From positions 1-64,000 of the forward strand of contig NZ_ATVM01000004.1 in the NCBI RefSeq assembly GCF_000420725.1: a stretch of 64,000 bases of DNA, read 5' to 3'. Position numbers and translations under genes: made by a program. The stretch comes from Marinococcus halotolerans DSM 16375 (lineage in GTDB: Bacteria > Bacillota > Bacilli > Bacillales > Marinococcaceae). Under the pieces are notes generated by a model that was not told the DNA's origin, ran no database searches, and saw only the letters and a program-made list of their open reading frames with translations. This document shows, piece by piece, positions 10,299 to 19,066 of the stretch (position 1 is its first letter; every line of letters begins with the position of its first letter).

Positions 10299-12335
10299 TT
10301 AGTCGCGACGGTTTGTATCGTCACTGTCGGAGTTCGAATCCGAAGAAGTTGTCGTTTCTTCCGGGGAGCTCTCCTCCGAAGAAGATTCACCGTTGTCGCC
10401 TTTTAGGACGTGGTCAGCCTGTTCCTCTTCACGCTTTTGTTCTTCGCTTTTCGCAGCACCCATCTCTTCATCCGATTTATTCGAATAGTGATCTTCCGGG
10501 AGCTTGCCGTCTTCGACCAGGGAACGGATCTGCTCTGCATCCAGCGTTTCCAGCTCCAGAAGACTTTGGGCAACAAGCTCAAGCCGGTCTTTATACTGCG
10601 TAAGAATTTGTTTACAGCGTTCATACGACTCCATAATAATTCTTTGCATTTCATTATCAATTTCGTGAGCGATAGCGTCACTGTAATTTTGTTCATTCTG
10701 CATGTCACGGCCGAGAAAGACCTGGCCGCCTCCGCTTGAACCAAACTGCAGCGGGCCGAGCTTTTCACTCATACCGTACTCGGTAACCATGCGGCGGGCG
10801 ATATCTGTCGCACGCTGGAAGTCATTATGAGCACCTGTACTCACTTCGTTAAACATGACTTCCTCTGCCACCCGGCCGCCCAGCAGGCCGACAATTTTGT
10901 CGAGAAGCTCCGGCTTGGTCATAAAGTAACGATCTTCCTTCGGAAGCATCATTGCATAACCGCCGGCCTGGCCACGCGGCACGATAGTCACCTTGTGCAC
11001 CATATCCGCGTTTTCAAGCTTCATACCAACAACTGTGTGGCCAGCTTCGTGGTGAGCCACGATGTTACGTTCTTTTTCTGAAATAACGCGTGATTTTTTC
11101 GAAGGACCAGCAATAACGCGGTCAATTGCTTCTTCTACATGCGTCATTCTGATCTTCTGCATATCAGCACGGGCTGCCACAAGCGCTGCTTCGTTCAGAA
11201 GGTTTTCGAGGTCCGCGCCGGTAAAACCAGGCGTACGCTGGGCAATAGCCCGGAAGTTAACATCTTCTGCGAGCGGCTTGTTGCGCGCATGTACCTGAAG
11301 AATTTCCTCCCGGCCGTTTACATCCGGACGGCCGATAAGAATCTGACGGTCAAAACGTCCCGGACGCAGAAGTGCAGGGTCGAGTACGTCGGCACGGTTA
11401 GTAGCCGCAATGATAATAATACCTTCATTGCCGGCAAAGCCATCCATTTCCACCAGAAGCTGGTTCAGCGTCTGCTCACGTTCATCATGGCCGCCGCCGA
11501 CACCGGCACCACGCTGGCGTCCTACTGCGTCAATCTCGTCAATGAAAATAATACACGGCGAATTTTTCTTCGCATTTTCAAAAAGGTCACGCACACGGGA
11601 AGCACCGACACCGACAAACATTTCCACAAAGTCTGAACCACTGATGGAAAAGAACGGTACGTCTGCTTCTCCGGCAACCGCCTGGGCGATCAGCGTCTTA
11701 CCTGTACCCGGGGGACCGACAAGAAGTACGCCTTTTGGAATACGGGCGCCAATGTTGGAGAATTTACGGGCATCTTTCAGAAAGTCAACGACTTCCACAA
11801 GCTCCTGCTTTTCTTCCTCCGCACCAGCTACGTCTTTAAAACGCACCTTCTTTTTGTCTTCCTGGTACATCTTCGCCTTACTTTTACCAAAGTTCATCAT
11901 CTTGCTGCCGCCGCCCTGGGACTGGCTGAGCAGGAAGAAGAATAGAAGGAAGATAATGATGAATGGAATCATCGTCGTAAGGAAAGTAACCCAGCCGCTT
12001 GTTTCTTCTTCCGGCTGTGTATCAAATTCGACAGCGTTTCCGTTTGGCCCCTGGGCTGTCTGCAGCTGCTGTGTTGATTCATCTGTCATCGGAATATACG
12101 ATTCGTATGTTTCCGCGTTTTCAGTATCTTCACTTGTAGCAGCTGTTACATTATAAACGCCGCCCTCAGGCTGAAGCGTAATAGTAGCAAATTCGTTCTC
12201 GCTAAGACGTTCATTAAACTCTGTACTGCTGATTGTATTTGTATCTCCACCATCGTTTTGGGCAAAGCTGATAATCCCTATAATAACCAGGAATAAAAAA
12301 AGCCAAAACACAGTGTTACGAAAAATTCGGTTCAT
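10299..12335 (-). CDS. ftsH: ATP-dependent zinc metalloprotease FtsH
   Basis: Membrane-bound AAA+ protease that degrades misfolded membrane and regulatory proteins. Transmembrane segments lie near residues 8-26 and 123-146. The AAA+ domain has Walker A GPPGTGKT (207-214), Walker B IIFIDEID and the second region of homology [11 protein letters not shown]. The zinc site is HEAGH (429-433). The last 45 or so residues are a Glu/Ser/Asp-rich acidic tail, longer and more acidic than in B. subtilis as I recall it, consistent with a high-salt cytoplasm. It follows hpt by 67 nt. Confidence 0.97.
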   Translation of the reverse strand: MNRIFRNTVFWLFLFLVIIGIISFAQNDGGDTNTISSTEFNERLSENEFATITLQPEGGVYNVTAATSEDTENAETYESYIPMTDESTQQLQTAQGPNGNAVEFDTQPEEETSGWVTFLTTMIPFIIIFLLFFFLLSQSQGGGSKMMNFGKSKAKMYQEDKKKVRFKDVAGAEEEKQELVEVVDFLKDARKFSNIGARIPKGVLLVGPPGTGKTLIAQAVAGEADVPFFSISGSDFVEMFVGVGASRVRDLFENAKKNSPCIIFIDEIDAVGRQRGAGVGGGHDEREQTLNQLLVEMDGFAGNEGIIIIAATNRADVLDPALLRPGRFDRQILIGRPDVNGREEILQVHARNKPLAEDVNFRAIAQRTPGFTGADLENLLNEAALVAARADMQKIRMTHVEEAIDRVIAGPSKKSRVISEKERNIVAHHEAGHTVVGMKLENADMVHKVTIVPRGQAGGYAMMLPKEDRYFMTKPELLDKIVGLLGGRVAEEVMFNEVSTGAHNDFQRATDIARRMVTEYGMSEKLGPLQFGSSGGGQVFLGRDMQNEQNYSDAIAHEIDNEMQRIIMESYERCKQILTQYKDRLELVAQSLLELETLDAEQIRSLVEDGKLPEDHYSNKSDEEMGAAKSEEQKREEEQADHVLKGDNGESSSEESSPEETTTSSDSNSDSDDTNRRD

Positions 12336-12402
12336 TCCTGACCTCCTCCTGCATACATCGAAAGCTGCAATAATAGTATCATATTCACTTGTCTGTTCCT
12401 AA

Positions 12403-12945
12403 TCATCCGCCTTGATAAATCTCCGGCTTTAATACACCGATATACGGCAGATTCCGGTATCTTTCTGCGTAATCCAGACCGTAGCCGACGACAAATTCAT
12501 CCGGCACAGTAAAACCAACAAGGTCTGCGGTAAGGTCTACCACCCGTCCCTCCGGCTTATCCAGAAGCGTTACAACCTTCAACGACTTTGCTCCCCGGGT
12601 CTGCAGGAGGCTGATTAAGTATTTAAGCGTACGCCCGCTGTCGATAATATCTTCAAGTATCACGATGTCTCTGTCGTAAACCGTGGTGTCCAGGTCTTTG
12701 ATAATTTTAACTTCCCCAGTAGAAACCGTGCCCCCGGCGTAGCTGGAAACGTCCATAAAATCCATTTCAAGATGAATATTCATGCGCTTGACAATATCCG
12801 CCATAAAAGGAAGTGCTCCTTTTAAAACTCCGATTACTAAAGGAAAACGCCCGTCATATTCTTCCGTAAGCGTCGTGCCCAGTTCTTTGATTTTTGTCTG
12901 CAGTTCTTCTTCCGAGATCAATATATCCTGTATTTCGTCGTGCAT
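12403..12945 (-). CDS. hpt: Hypoxanthine phosphoribosyltransferase
   Basis: Salvages hypoxanthine and guanine to IMP and GMP using PRPP. The PRPP-binding loop is [14 protein letters not shown], and [10 protein letters not shown] and [17 protein letters not shown] are family-typical. I prefer the ATG at 12945 (180 residues, the usual length); GGGAGGG lies 13 nt before it. An in-frame ATG at 12978 would add 11 residues and has a poorer ribosome-binding site. The tilS-hpt-ftsH order is conserved in Bacillaceae. Confidence 0.95.
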   Translation of the reverse strand: MHDEIQDILISEEELQTKIKELGTTLTEEYDGRFPLVIGVLKGALPFMADIVKRMNIHLEMDFMDVSSYAGGTVSTGEVKIIKDLDTTVYDRDIVILEDIIDSGRTLKYLISLLQTRGAKSLKVVTLLDKPEGRVVDLTADLVGFTVPDEFVVGYGLDYAERYRNLPYIGVLKPEIYQGG

Positions 12946-13025
12946 CTGAATGTCTTTACCCTCCCAAGCGAATTTCATTCTCTCATCCGGGCTGTTATTT
13001 AACAGCCGCTGTTTTATTTTATAAA

Positions 13026-13054
13026 ACTATAGTCACAAAACAGAAGCAGTACAA
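13026..13054 (-). promoter_or_regulatory. Promoter upstream of hpt
   Basis: TTGTAC (13049-13054) and TATAGT (13026-13031) are 17 nt apart on the minus strand, about 80 nt upstream of the preferred hpt start. It lies in the 230-nt gap after tilS. Confidence 0.6.
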
Positions 13055-13175
13055 CCGTGTTATAAGCTGCTATTGTTAAAAATGGTCCATTTTCAATCAT
13101 AGCACGTATAAAGGGAATTTACTTCCCTGCACAAAAAATTTTCCGAAATTGTCACTTCTTATTTCACATGCCCAT

Positions 13176-14534
13176 TTAGTCCTTTTTCCAAAAAAAGTAA
13201 GCCGTCTCTTTTTCATAGCGAAAGGAGGCCCTAAGGCCCGGAAGCCATAAAATGGTCCCCTTTTCATCTGTAAATACGGGCCGGCGCGCACGTTCATGCT
13301 TTGGAACTTTTTCGTCTATAAACAGACGATGAACTTTTTTCGCTTCCTTCATGCCTGGTATATGTATTCGGTCCCCTGCGCCCGGGGGTCTTACGTATAT
13401 CGGGAACGAAAGAATGCTTTCCGGTACAGCAATCCAAAAATCTGCCTCCTCCGGCCGGTCACGACTTACTCCAGCGATGCCGGTGCCGTACTTGCAGCTA
13501 CCGTAGTCAGAAATACGTATCGGTTCAGGAAATGAAGCACTGGCTTCCTCCCTGCGCAAAAATTCCAGACTGTCATAAGATTTGCGGACCAGTATACCAC
13601 CAGGTAAATGAAGTTCTTTCGATGGGCCGCCGGCAGAAGCCAGACCAATACAGGAATCCACCAAAGAAGCAGAAATGCCTGTTTCTTCTGCAGAAAAATA
13701 ATAATTTAATAGTAGCGAAACCGTTTCCCTTTGTAAAGCAAGAGGGGTTTCGTGAAAAAAATCCATCCTTACATCTGCATAGTTGAGCTCCAGCTTTTTC
13801 CCGTATAAACCGAGAGAGGCCCGGGCCTGACTGCGCATATAGTTTTGCTGCTCCTTCTGCCATTCATACTTTTCCTGCATGTGATGATGCACTAAAGGAA
13901 ATTCCTCTGCCAGCTCCGGAATGACGTGGCGGCGCACCCGGTTGCGCCTGTAATCGTCCGTGGAATTACTTTCATCCTCCACATAAGGTATACCGTGCTT
14001 TCTGCAATAGATCACGACATCTGTTTTTTTTACGCCAAGCAGAGGACGCGCGACCTCAAAACCGTTCATTGTACGCTTCGGGGCGATGCCTTCTTCTCCG
14101 AGAAGTGAGCGGCCGGAAGCTGCCTGCATGATCATCGTTTCGAGCTGGTCATCCGCATGGTGACCAGTTATCAGCACGTTGTAGTCAAACCGTTTCATAG
14201 TGCGGAAAAAGAAATCATACCTTTTTTCCCGTGCAGCAGCCTGTGTCGCCTTTTTTTCAGGAGCTTCTTTCATAAACATTGCCGCAGAAAAAAAGGGGAG
14301 CTGCTGGCGCTCTGTCCATGCCCGCACCATCTGTGCCTCTGACCTCGATGTCTCCGGACGGAAGCCGTGGTTTACATGCACGACTCCTAAGGTGAATTCA
14401 TATTTGTTCTGTAAGCTTTTTAGAAGGGACGCAGCTGCCATGGAGTCGGGACCGCCGGAAACCGCTGCGAGTACTTTTGCGCCCGGTGGTATCATTTCCC
14501 ATCTGGTGATCCATTCTTCAACGATGCGTTTCAT
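13176..14534 (-). CDS. tilS: tRNA(Ile)-lysidine synthetase
   Basis: Modifies the wobble cytidine of tRNA-Ile(CAU) to lysidine so that it reads AUA. The N-terminal PP-loop ATPase motif AAVSGGPDSMAAA lies near residue 25. GHHADDQLETMIMQAASG and the C-terminal lysidine-synthetase domain follow. I choose the ATG at 14534 (MKRIVEEWIT, 452 residues), because the longer frame upstream is an alternate reading of the preceding exporter gene, which it overlaps by 17 nt. No strong terminator follows, only a short GGGAA/TTCCC hairpin near 13110-13125. Confidence 0.95.
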   Translation of the reverse strand: MKRIVEEWITRWEMIPPGAKVLAAVSGGPDSMAAASLLKSLQNKYEFTLGVVHVNHGFRPETSRSEAQMVRAWTERQQLPFFSAAMFMKEAPEKKATQAAAREKRYDFFFRTMKRFDYNVLITGHHADDQLETMIMQAASGRSLLGEEGIAPKRTMNGFEVARPLLGVKKTDVVIYCRKHGIPYVEDESNSTDDYRRNRVRRHVIPELAEEFPLVHHHMQEKYEWQKEQQNYMRSQARASLGLYGKKLELNYADVRMDFFHETPLALQRETVSLLLNYYFSAEETGISASLVDSCIGLASAGGPSKELHLPGGILVRKSYDSLEFLRREEASASFPEPIRISDYGSCKYGTGIAGVSRDRPEEADFWIAVPESILSFPIYVRPPGAGDRIHIPGMKEAKKVHRLFIDEKVPKHERARRPVFTDEKGTILWLPGLRASFRYEKETAYFFWKKD

Positions 14535-14970
14535 AACGCTGGCCCACTCCTTTGCCAACAGAAAATACCGAAAACGCGAATACGAGGCCAGCTGCAATGG
14601 CAATGGCCTGCAGTACTGTTTCCACGCCCTGCTCCAGTCCGTATAAATAACGTTCCTGCACGAAAGCAAGCATTGTTTCATACGCCCGGCTACCTGGAAT
14701 CAGCGGAATAATGCCGGGGAGACTGAATGTTGTTACCGGCACCTTCATAAAACGGGCAAACCACTGGCTGACAAACGAAGCAAAAAAAGCAGCCACCGCT
14801 GCCGCAAAAACGAGCGACAATCCAAGCACCGGCATCAGTGAATAAATGGCCCACGTGCCTACACCGATAAACCCGCCCCACCAGACGAGACGGAGCGGAA
14901 TATTAAAAATAATCGCAAAAGCAATCGTTGCGACAAAACAAAGGCCCAGCTCTAATGCAAACATCGCCAT
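14518..14970 (-). CDS. Threonine/serine exporter family, small membrane subunit (ThrE_2 type)
   Basis: A 150-residue protein with about five hydrophobic segments and the conserved loop LPGIIPLIPGSRAYE, as in the C-terminal half of ThrE-type exporters, here split into its own gene. It pairs with the larger subunit directly upstream (25-nt gap) and overlaps tilS by 17 nt, so all three genes are probably cotranscribed. The substrate is inferred from family naming only. The pair occupies the place of spoIIE-yabS-yabT in B. subtilis. Confidence 0.85.
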   Translation of the reverse strand: MAMFALELGLCFVATIAFAIIFNIPLRLVWWGGFIGVGTWAIYSLMPVLGLSLVFAAAVAAFFASFVSQWFARFMKVPVTTFSLPGIIPLIPGSRAYETMLAFVQERYLYGLEQGVETVLQAIAIAAGLVFAFSVFSVGKGVGQRYETHR

Positions 14971-14994
14971 CGTTATTTCCCTCTTTTCTTCAGT

Positions 14995-15756
14995 CTATAC
15001 GAAAAAAATTGTGAGTGCTACTGCCACGCCCCCTGCTATAGACATGCTTGAGACAGCTGCTTCGGCCCCCCTGGCCACTCCTGCCACCAGATCTCCCGAC
15101 ATTAAATCACGCACCGCGTTTGTCAGCGGTACGCCTGGCACAAGGGGAATAATTGTGCCGATAATGACCTGATTGGTATTCATCACAAGCCCCATCTGCA
15201 CCATCAGCATGGCTAATAAAGCACCTGTAAATGATGCCAAAAACTCTGAGAAAAACTTCACTTTCAGCCTCATCTGGTAGCGTACGAGCGCTATCGCTGT
15301 CACAAGTCCGCCAAGCGCAGCCGGCAGCATATCCATCACACTCGAGCCGATTAAATATGAAAAAGCGCCCCCGCCGATACCGGAAGCCAAGTAAATGAAC
15401 CATACAGGGTAATTCATCGGTGCTTCTTCAATTTCTTTTAACTGCTTCTTTACTTCTCTTGAAGTCAGGAGACCGCTCACGTATTCCCTCGACAGCTGGT
15501 TGACCGAGGTTACCTTGCTTAAATCCTGATAACGTTCCTCGATTCGGAGCATTTGTATATGATCACGCTGGTCTACAGGCGATTTAAACGATAAAAAGAT
15601 AGCTGTTGTCGTCACAAATGTATTCACCTGCTCCATTCCGGCAGCCCGGCCCATTCTCCGCATTGTATCCTCTATCCGGAACGTTTCTGAGCCGTAACGA
15701 AGCATAAGCTGTCCAGCATGCAGACACATGGCCATAATGTCATCTGCTTTTTCCAC
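14995..15756 (-). CDS. Threonine/serine exporter family, large subunit (ThrE/DUF1212)
   Basis: A 253-residue protein with a soluble N-terminal part (residues 1-115), containing LMLRYGSETFRIEDTMRRM, followed by about five membrane segments and the loop GTIIPLVPGVPLTNAVRDL, which mirrors the PGIIPLIPG loop of its partner. This is the N-terminal module of ThrE-type amino-acid exporters. The start is a GTG with GGGGAGGC 3 nt upstream. A TATACT box lies roughly 60 nt upstream with no good -35. Confidence 0.86.
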   Translation of the reverse strand: MEKADDIMAMCLHAGQLMLRYGSETFRIEDTMRRMGRAAGMEQVNTFVTTTAIFLSFKSPVDQRDHIQMLRIEERYQDLSKVTSVNQLSREYVSGLLTSREVKKQLKEIEEAPMNYPVWFIYLASGIGGGAFSYLIGSSVMDMLPAALGGLVTAIALVRYQMRLKVKFFSEFLASFTGALLAMLMVQMGLVMNTNQVIIGTIIPLVPGVPLTNAVRDLMSGDLVAGVARGAEAAVSSMSIAGGVAVALTIFFV

Positions 15757-15871
15757 GTGCCTCCCCGCCCTTCCTCAATTAATATGTAAATGTGCTTTCG
15801 GTTAAAGTATAGAATACTCGCCAGCGGAACAAAAGTAGTTTTCAAAAGTGAAACCGCTTTAATTAATTGGA

Positions 15872-15903
15872 ACAAAATAAAACCACTGCCCGGTTAGCAG
15901 TGG
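15872..15903 (-). terminator. Rho-independent terminator of tRNA-Met
   Basis: Stem CCACTGC/GCAGTGG (15883-15889 with 15897-15903) and a T-rich tail on the minus strand, starting about 20 nt after the tRNA 3' end. Confidence 0.85.
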
Positions 15904-15922
15904 AAGCATTCAAGTTATAATT

Positions 15923-15999
15923 TGGTAGCGGCGGAGGGGATCGAACCCCCGACCTTACGGGTATGAACCGTACGCTCTAGCCAGCTGAGCTACGCCGCC
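15923..15999 (-). tRNA. tRNA-Met (CAT), elongator type
   Basis: A 77-nt gene with encoded CCA. The acceptor stem is GGCGGCG/CGCCGCT (closing on a mismatch or wobble at the last pair), the D-arm contains AGCTCAGCTGG, the anticodon loop is TTCATAC with anticodon CAT, and the T-arm contains GGTTCGATCC. The sequence closely resembles the B. subtilis elongator tRNA-Met in the same position after yabR. The tRNA-Glu that follows in B. subtilis is absent. Confidence 0.95.
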
Positions 16000-16018
16000 A
16001 TTTATTGCGACATTCACG

Positions 16019-16048
16019 ATTATAAATTGTTTTTATATTAAAAGTCAA
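16019..16048 (-). promoter_or_regulatory. Promoter of tRNA-Met
   Basis: TTGACT (16043-16048) and a perfect TATAAT (16019-16024) are 18 nt apart, placing transcription start about 10 nt before the tRNA 5' end. Confidence 0.85.
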
Positions 16049-16090
16049 TATGCGATATGAAATTAATTTCAGCTGAAGCATTTCCCCAAA

Positions 16091-16124
16091 CAAAGAGAGC
16101 CTGCCGTGCGCTGGCAGGCTCTCT
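16091..16124 (-). terminator. Rho-independent terminator of yabR
   Basis: Twelve-base-pair stem AGAGAGCCTGCC/GGCAGGCTCTCT with a 7-nt loop, then TTTGTTTGG on the minus strand, about 20 nt after the yabR stop. Confidence 0.85.
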
Positions 16125-16146
16125 CCAGGGTTGGAAGCTTTCGGCA

Positions 16147-16584
16147 TTACTTGCGGGATTTTTTTCCTCGTTTTTCTGTATGCTTACGGATAGTGGCCAG
16201 GCGTTCTTCACTGTCTTTCATGAAGCTGCTCATTTTGTCTTCAAAGCTTGCCGGACGCTGCTGCGGAGGTTTCGATCCTCCGCGGGGCCGTTCTCCCCCG
16301 CTTTTTGGACGGCCGCTGCCGCTGCTTTTCGGGCGTTCTTCCTGAGGACGGTCCTGCGCCTTACGGATAGAGAGTCCGATTTTTCCATCATCCTCTACCT
16401 TCATCACCTTTACTGTCACTTCATCTCCGACCGACAGAAAATCACTGATGTTTTCCACATATTTATCCGCGACTTCACTAATGTGAACGAGACCTGTTTT
16501 TCCCGGCTCCACTTCTACAAAAGCGCCAAACTTCGTAATGCCGGTAACCTTGCCCTGTATCTTGCTGCCCACTTCAATTGCCAT
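16147..16584 (-). CDS. yabR: S1-domain RNA-binding protein YabR
   Basis: A 145-residue protein with one S1 domain at residues 1-75 (VGSKIQGKVTGITKFGAFVE, then LVHISEVADKYVENI), a Pro/Arg/Gly/Ser-rich linker and a short basic end. Related proteins (YabR, GSP13, CvfD) bind RNA or ribosomes. Its place next to divIC is conserved. It has its own strong promoter, overlapping the divIC stop codon, and a leader of about 100 nt. The role is inferred from the domain only. Confidence 0.9.
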   Translation of the reverse strand: MAIEVGSKIQGKVTGITKFGAFVEVEPGKTGLVHISEVADKYVENISDFLSVGDEVTVKVMKVEDDGKIGLSIRKAQDRPQEERPKSSGSGRPKSGGERPRGGSKPPQQRPASFEDKMSSFMKDSEERLATIRKHTEKRGKKSRK

Positions 16585-16687
16585 CTAAAAAATGCTCCTC
16601 CTTATGGATCCTATATGAAATATAAAAAGAGATTAGTGCAAAAGAAATAGAAACGCCTCACGTTTTCAATTTCTCTGTGTCCAAGTA

Positions 16688-16717
16688 ATTATACTCGAAG
16701 CCAAAAAACAATGTCAA
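16688..16717 (-). promoter_or_regulatory. Promoter of yabR
   Basis: Consensus TTGACA (16712-16717) and TATAAT (16688-16693) with an 18-nt spacer. The -35 box overlaps the divIC stop codon. Confidence 0.85.
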
Positions 16718-17106
16718 TTAGATGAATTGCTTTCCGGAAGTTTATAAAGCGTTTCCCCTTCTTTAGTTAAATAATATTCTTCCCGGGCGACTTCCGCTAT
16801 GTAATCAAGGTCGTTGTAATCCTCCACCTGCTGATTTAACTCTGCTTCTTTATCCTCGAGGTTCACCATCTGCTCTTCCATCTGCTGTTGCTCTTCATTG
16901 TTGGCTGCAATTGTCTGCCACTGTGAAAACAAAGTAATTCCCATCAATATGACGACAAAGGCAGTAACGACAGTCAAAGCAGTCATTCTTTTTTTCAATC
17001 CACGGCGCTGCTTTTGCACTGCGGCTTCTTTACGGGCGTCTGTCTGTGTCTGCTGGTAGGAATGCGGTCGATGAATGTTTGTTACTTTTTTCTTTTCTTC
17101 AATCAA
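16714..17106 (-). CDS. divIC: Cell-division protein DivIC (FtsB-like)
   Basis: Bitopic division protein that works with FtsL and DivIB at the septum. The 130-residue protein has a basic cytoplasmic N terminus, one membrane segment near residues 43-62 and an extracellular coiled coil (about 70-100), ending in DLDYIAEVAREEYYLTKEGE, typical of DivIC. It lies between rqcP and yabR as in B. subtilis, but yabP and yabQ, which lie between them there, are missing. Confidence 0.93.
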   Translation of the reverse strand: MIEEKKKVTNIHRPHSYQQTQTDARKEAAVQKQRRGLKKRMTALTVVTAFVVILMGITLFSQWQTIAANNEEQQQMEEQMVNLEDKEAELNQQVEDYNDLDYIAEVAREEYYLTKEGETLYKLPESNSSN

Positions 17107-17190
17107 TCAAGAGCTCCTCCTTCGCTCGTCTCTGCAAGCTTTGTTGTAAAACACGCACTTTATAAACCGTTTACGTTTTTAGTTATGTTA

Positions 17191-17219
17191 ATCATAACGG
17201 AGCAGCGAAAGAGTTTCAA
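17191..17219 (-). promoter_or_regulatory. Promoter of divIC
   Basis: TTGAAA (17214-17219) and TATGAT (17191-17196) are 17 nt apart on the minus strand, about 85 nt before the divIC start. Confidence 0.7.
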
Positions 17220-17288
17220 CACGGTTTTTCCGCTTTATTACAGTTTTCCGCTTTATTTTTTCCGTTTTCGCAGGTTTTCTTCCATACT

Positions 17289-17319
17289 AAACAATAAAGC
17301 CGTCCCAAAAAGGAACGGC
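17289..17319 (-). terminator. Terminator after rqcP
   Basis: Minus-strand stem GCCGTTCC/GGGACGGC with one G-T pair and a T5 loop, then TTTATTGTTT. It ends the mfd-to-rqcP gene block 10 nt after the rqcP stop. Confidence 0.8.
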
Positions 17320-17327
17320 CGTTCGCG

Positions 17328-17582
17328 TTATTTGCTTTCTTCTTCTATCAATGTATACATCGATTCTGCTTCATCTTTTTTCGTTGTATCTTTAATGGCT
17401 TCTACTCTTAACTTTAATGTCTTCGAAGCAAAACGTACGATGATTTCATCCCCAGGCTTTACTTCCGTTCCGGCCTTCGCCTGATTGCCGTTTACCGTAA
17501 TGCGTCCCTGAGCAGCTACTTCCTTTGCAAGAGTTCTCCTTTTAATCAGCCGGGACACCTTTAAAAACTTATCTATTCTCAC
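17328..17582 (-). CDS. rqcP: S4-domain ribosome-quality-control factor RqcP (Hsp15/YabO family)
   Basis: A small S4 RNA-binding protein that, in B. subtilis, helps RqcH add alanine tails to nascent chains on split large ribosomal subunits. The S4 motif is RIDKFLKVSRLIKRRTLAK, then GRITVNGNQAKAG. The start is the GTG at 17582, with AAGGAGGAG well placed, giving 84 residues; a longer frame would read through that site. The yabN stop codon lies 2 nt upstream and inside this Shine-Dalgarno context, so the two are translationally linked. Confidence 0.93.
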   Translation of the reverse strand: MRIDKFLKVSRLIKRRTLAKEVAAQGRITVNGNQAKAGTEVKPGDEIIVRFASKTLKLRVEAIKDTTKKDEAESMYTLIEEESK

Positions 17583-17584
17583 CG

Positions 17585-19066
17585 TTACTCCTCCTTCTTC
17601 GCTTCCTGCCACCAGAATTCCGCTGTCTGCAGAAAGTTCTCTTCCTTCCAGTGCCGGTTTTCATCCTGCATTCTCCGTTCAATGTAGGCAAAGCGACGGA
17701 AAAATTTCTGGTTCGTCTGTTCCAGCGCTTCCTCCGGATGCACCCGGAAAAACCGGGCGAGATTAACGAGCACAAATAAAATGTCCCCAAATTCTTTTGA
17801 GCTGTTTTGTTCGTTTCCTGCCCGAAGCTCTGCTTTCCATTCTTCTATTTCTTCGTGGAGCTTGTCCCACATCGGAGCGTCATCATCCCAGTCGAAACCG
17901 GCCTTCGCTGCCTTTTTCTGAATTTCGTAGGCTCTCATGAGCGCTGGCGCTGCCGGGGGAATATCCGCCAGTACAGAATCTTCTTTGCCATCTTTGCCTT
18001 TTTCAGCTTTTTTAATCTCTTCCCACTGGGTGTTCACTTCTTCCGGAGTAGCCGCGGCTGACTCCGCGAACACGTGCGGATGCCGGCGGATCATTTTTTC
18101 AGTTACTGATTCCACCACATCATCAATGGTAAAAAAGCCTTCTTCCTCACCAATTTGAGCATGAAGCATCACCTGAAGCAAGATGTCTCCCAGTTCCTCC
18201 TGCAGATTGTCGTCGTCTTCGGCATCGATCGCACTTAATACTTCATAGGTCTCCTCGAGCAGGTATTTTTTCAGTGACTGATGCGTCTGCTTCCTGTCCC
18301 ATGGGCACCCGTCCGGTGCGCGGAGGGAGGCGATAATGCTGCGCAATTTCTCCCAGTCTCCGAACCGGGACGAAAACGGAAGCGGCGGCACATAGACTGA
18401 CATTAGATTATCGACAAAGTCTTCGCGGTCAAGCTCATAGAGCGGAAGCTCCTGAAGCCATTCTCCCGCAGTACCCGCTCCGGAAATCATGTGCACCATA
18501 TGTTCTTCCGGATAAAGCTCCATCAGCGTCAGCTTCACCTCTGAAGCTGCCATACGATCGTACACCTGGGTAAGCAGCAGGTGGGTGGAGACCTGCACCT
18601 CTTCTCTTTTCAGCGCTGTCGCGTCCAGCAGCTGAAAGCCTTCACTCGGATCCAGCCGGAGGGCTGCAAAGACGGGGTCTAAAAAGCTTTGGCCCCCTAC
18701 TACATCCACCCGGCATTTTCCGGCATTTTCCGCTTCAAGCAGCTGCTGCACTACCATTTCTGCCACTAGCGGATGGCCCGGCACTGCATAACAAATGTCT
18801 CCGGAAGCTTTGGAAGCCATAAGCAGCTCTTCTGTCATGAATCCGTATGCTTCTTCAAACGAATCTGTCTGTTCGTAAATCCGGTCAAAGGTTTTATAAT
18901 CCGGAAGCTCTTCCTGCAGCTCTCTGACTACCGGGTGCTCCCTGGTACGTAAATACAGAGGTGAAGCTGAGCGGAGACGACGGTAAACGTTCAGGGGGAG
19001 CTGCCCGGCATCCCCAGCCCCCAGCCCTAAAATGGTAATAACTGGCCGCATATCTGCATTATTCAT
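17585..19066 (-). CDS. yabN: Fusion of tetrapyrrole-methylase-like domain and MazG pyrophosphohydrolase (YabN)
   Basis: Residues 1-230 resemble a tetrapyrrole (SAM) methylase, starting ITILGLGAGDAGQL. From about residue 245 the MazG module follows (RAPDGCPWDRKQTHQSL, then LLEETYEVLSAI and EELGDILLQVMLHAQ), with a second MazG-like half near the end. MazG hydrolyses non-canonical nucleoside triphosphates. This fusion is normal for Bacillaceae; the role of the methylase half is unknown. The start overlaps the yabM stop as TAATG. Confidence 0.94.
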   Translation of the reverse strand: MNNADMRPVITILGLGAGDAGQLPLNVYRRLRSASPLYLRTREHPVVRELQEELPDYKTFDRIYEQTDSFEEAYGFMTEELLMASKASGDICYAVPGHPLVAEMVVQQLLEAENAGKCRVDVVGGQSFLDPVFAALRLDPSEGFQLLDATALKREEVQVSTHLLLTQVYDRMAASEVKLTLMELYPEEHMVHMISGAGTAGEWLQELPLYELDREDFVDNLMSVYVPPLPFSSRFGDWEKLRSIIASLRAPDGCPWDRKQTHQSLKKYLLEETYEVLSAIDAEDDDNLQEELGDILLQVMLHAQIGEEEGFFTIDDVVESVTEKMIRRHPHVFAESAAATPEEVNTQWEEIKKAEKGKDGKEDSVLADIPPAAPALMRAYEIQKKAAKAGFDWDDDAPMWDKLHEEIEEWKAELRAGNEQNSSKEFGDILFVLVNLARFFRVHPEEALEQTNQKFFRRFAYIERRMQDENRHWKEENFLQTAEFWWQEAKKEE

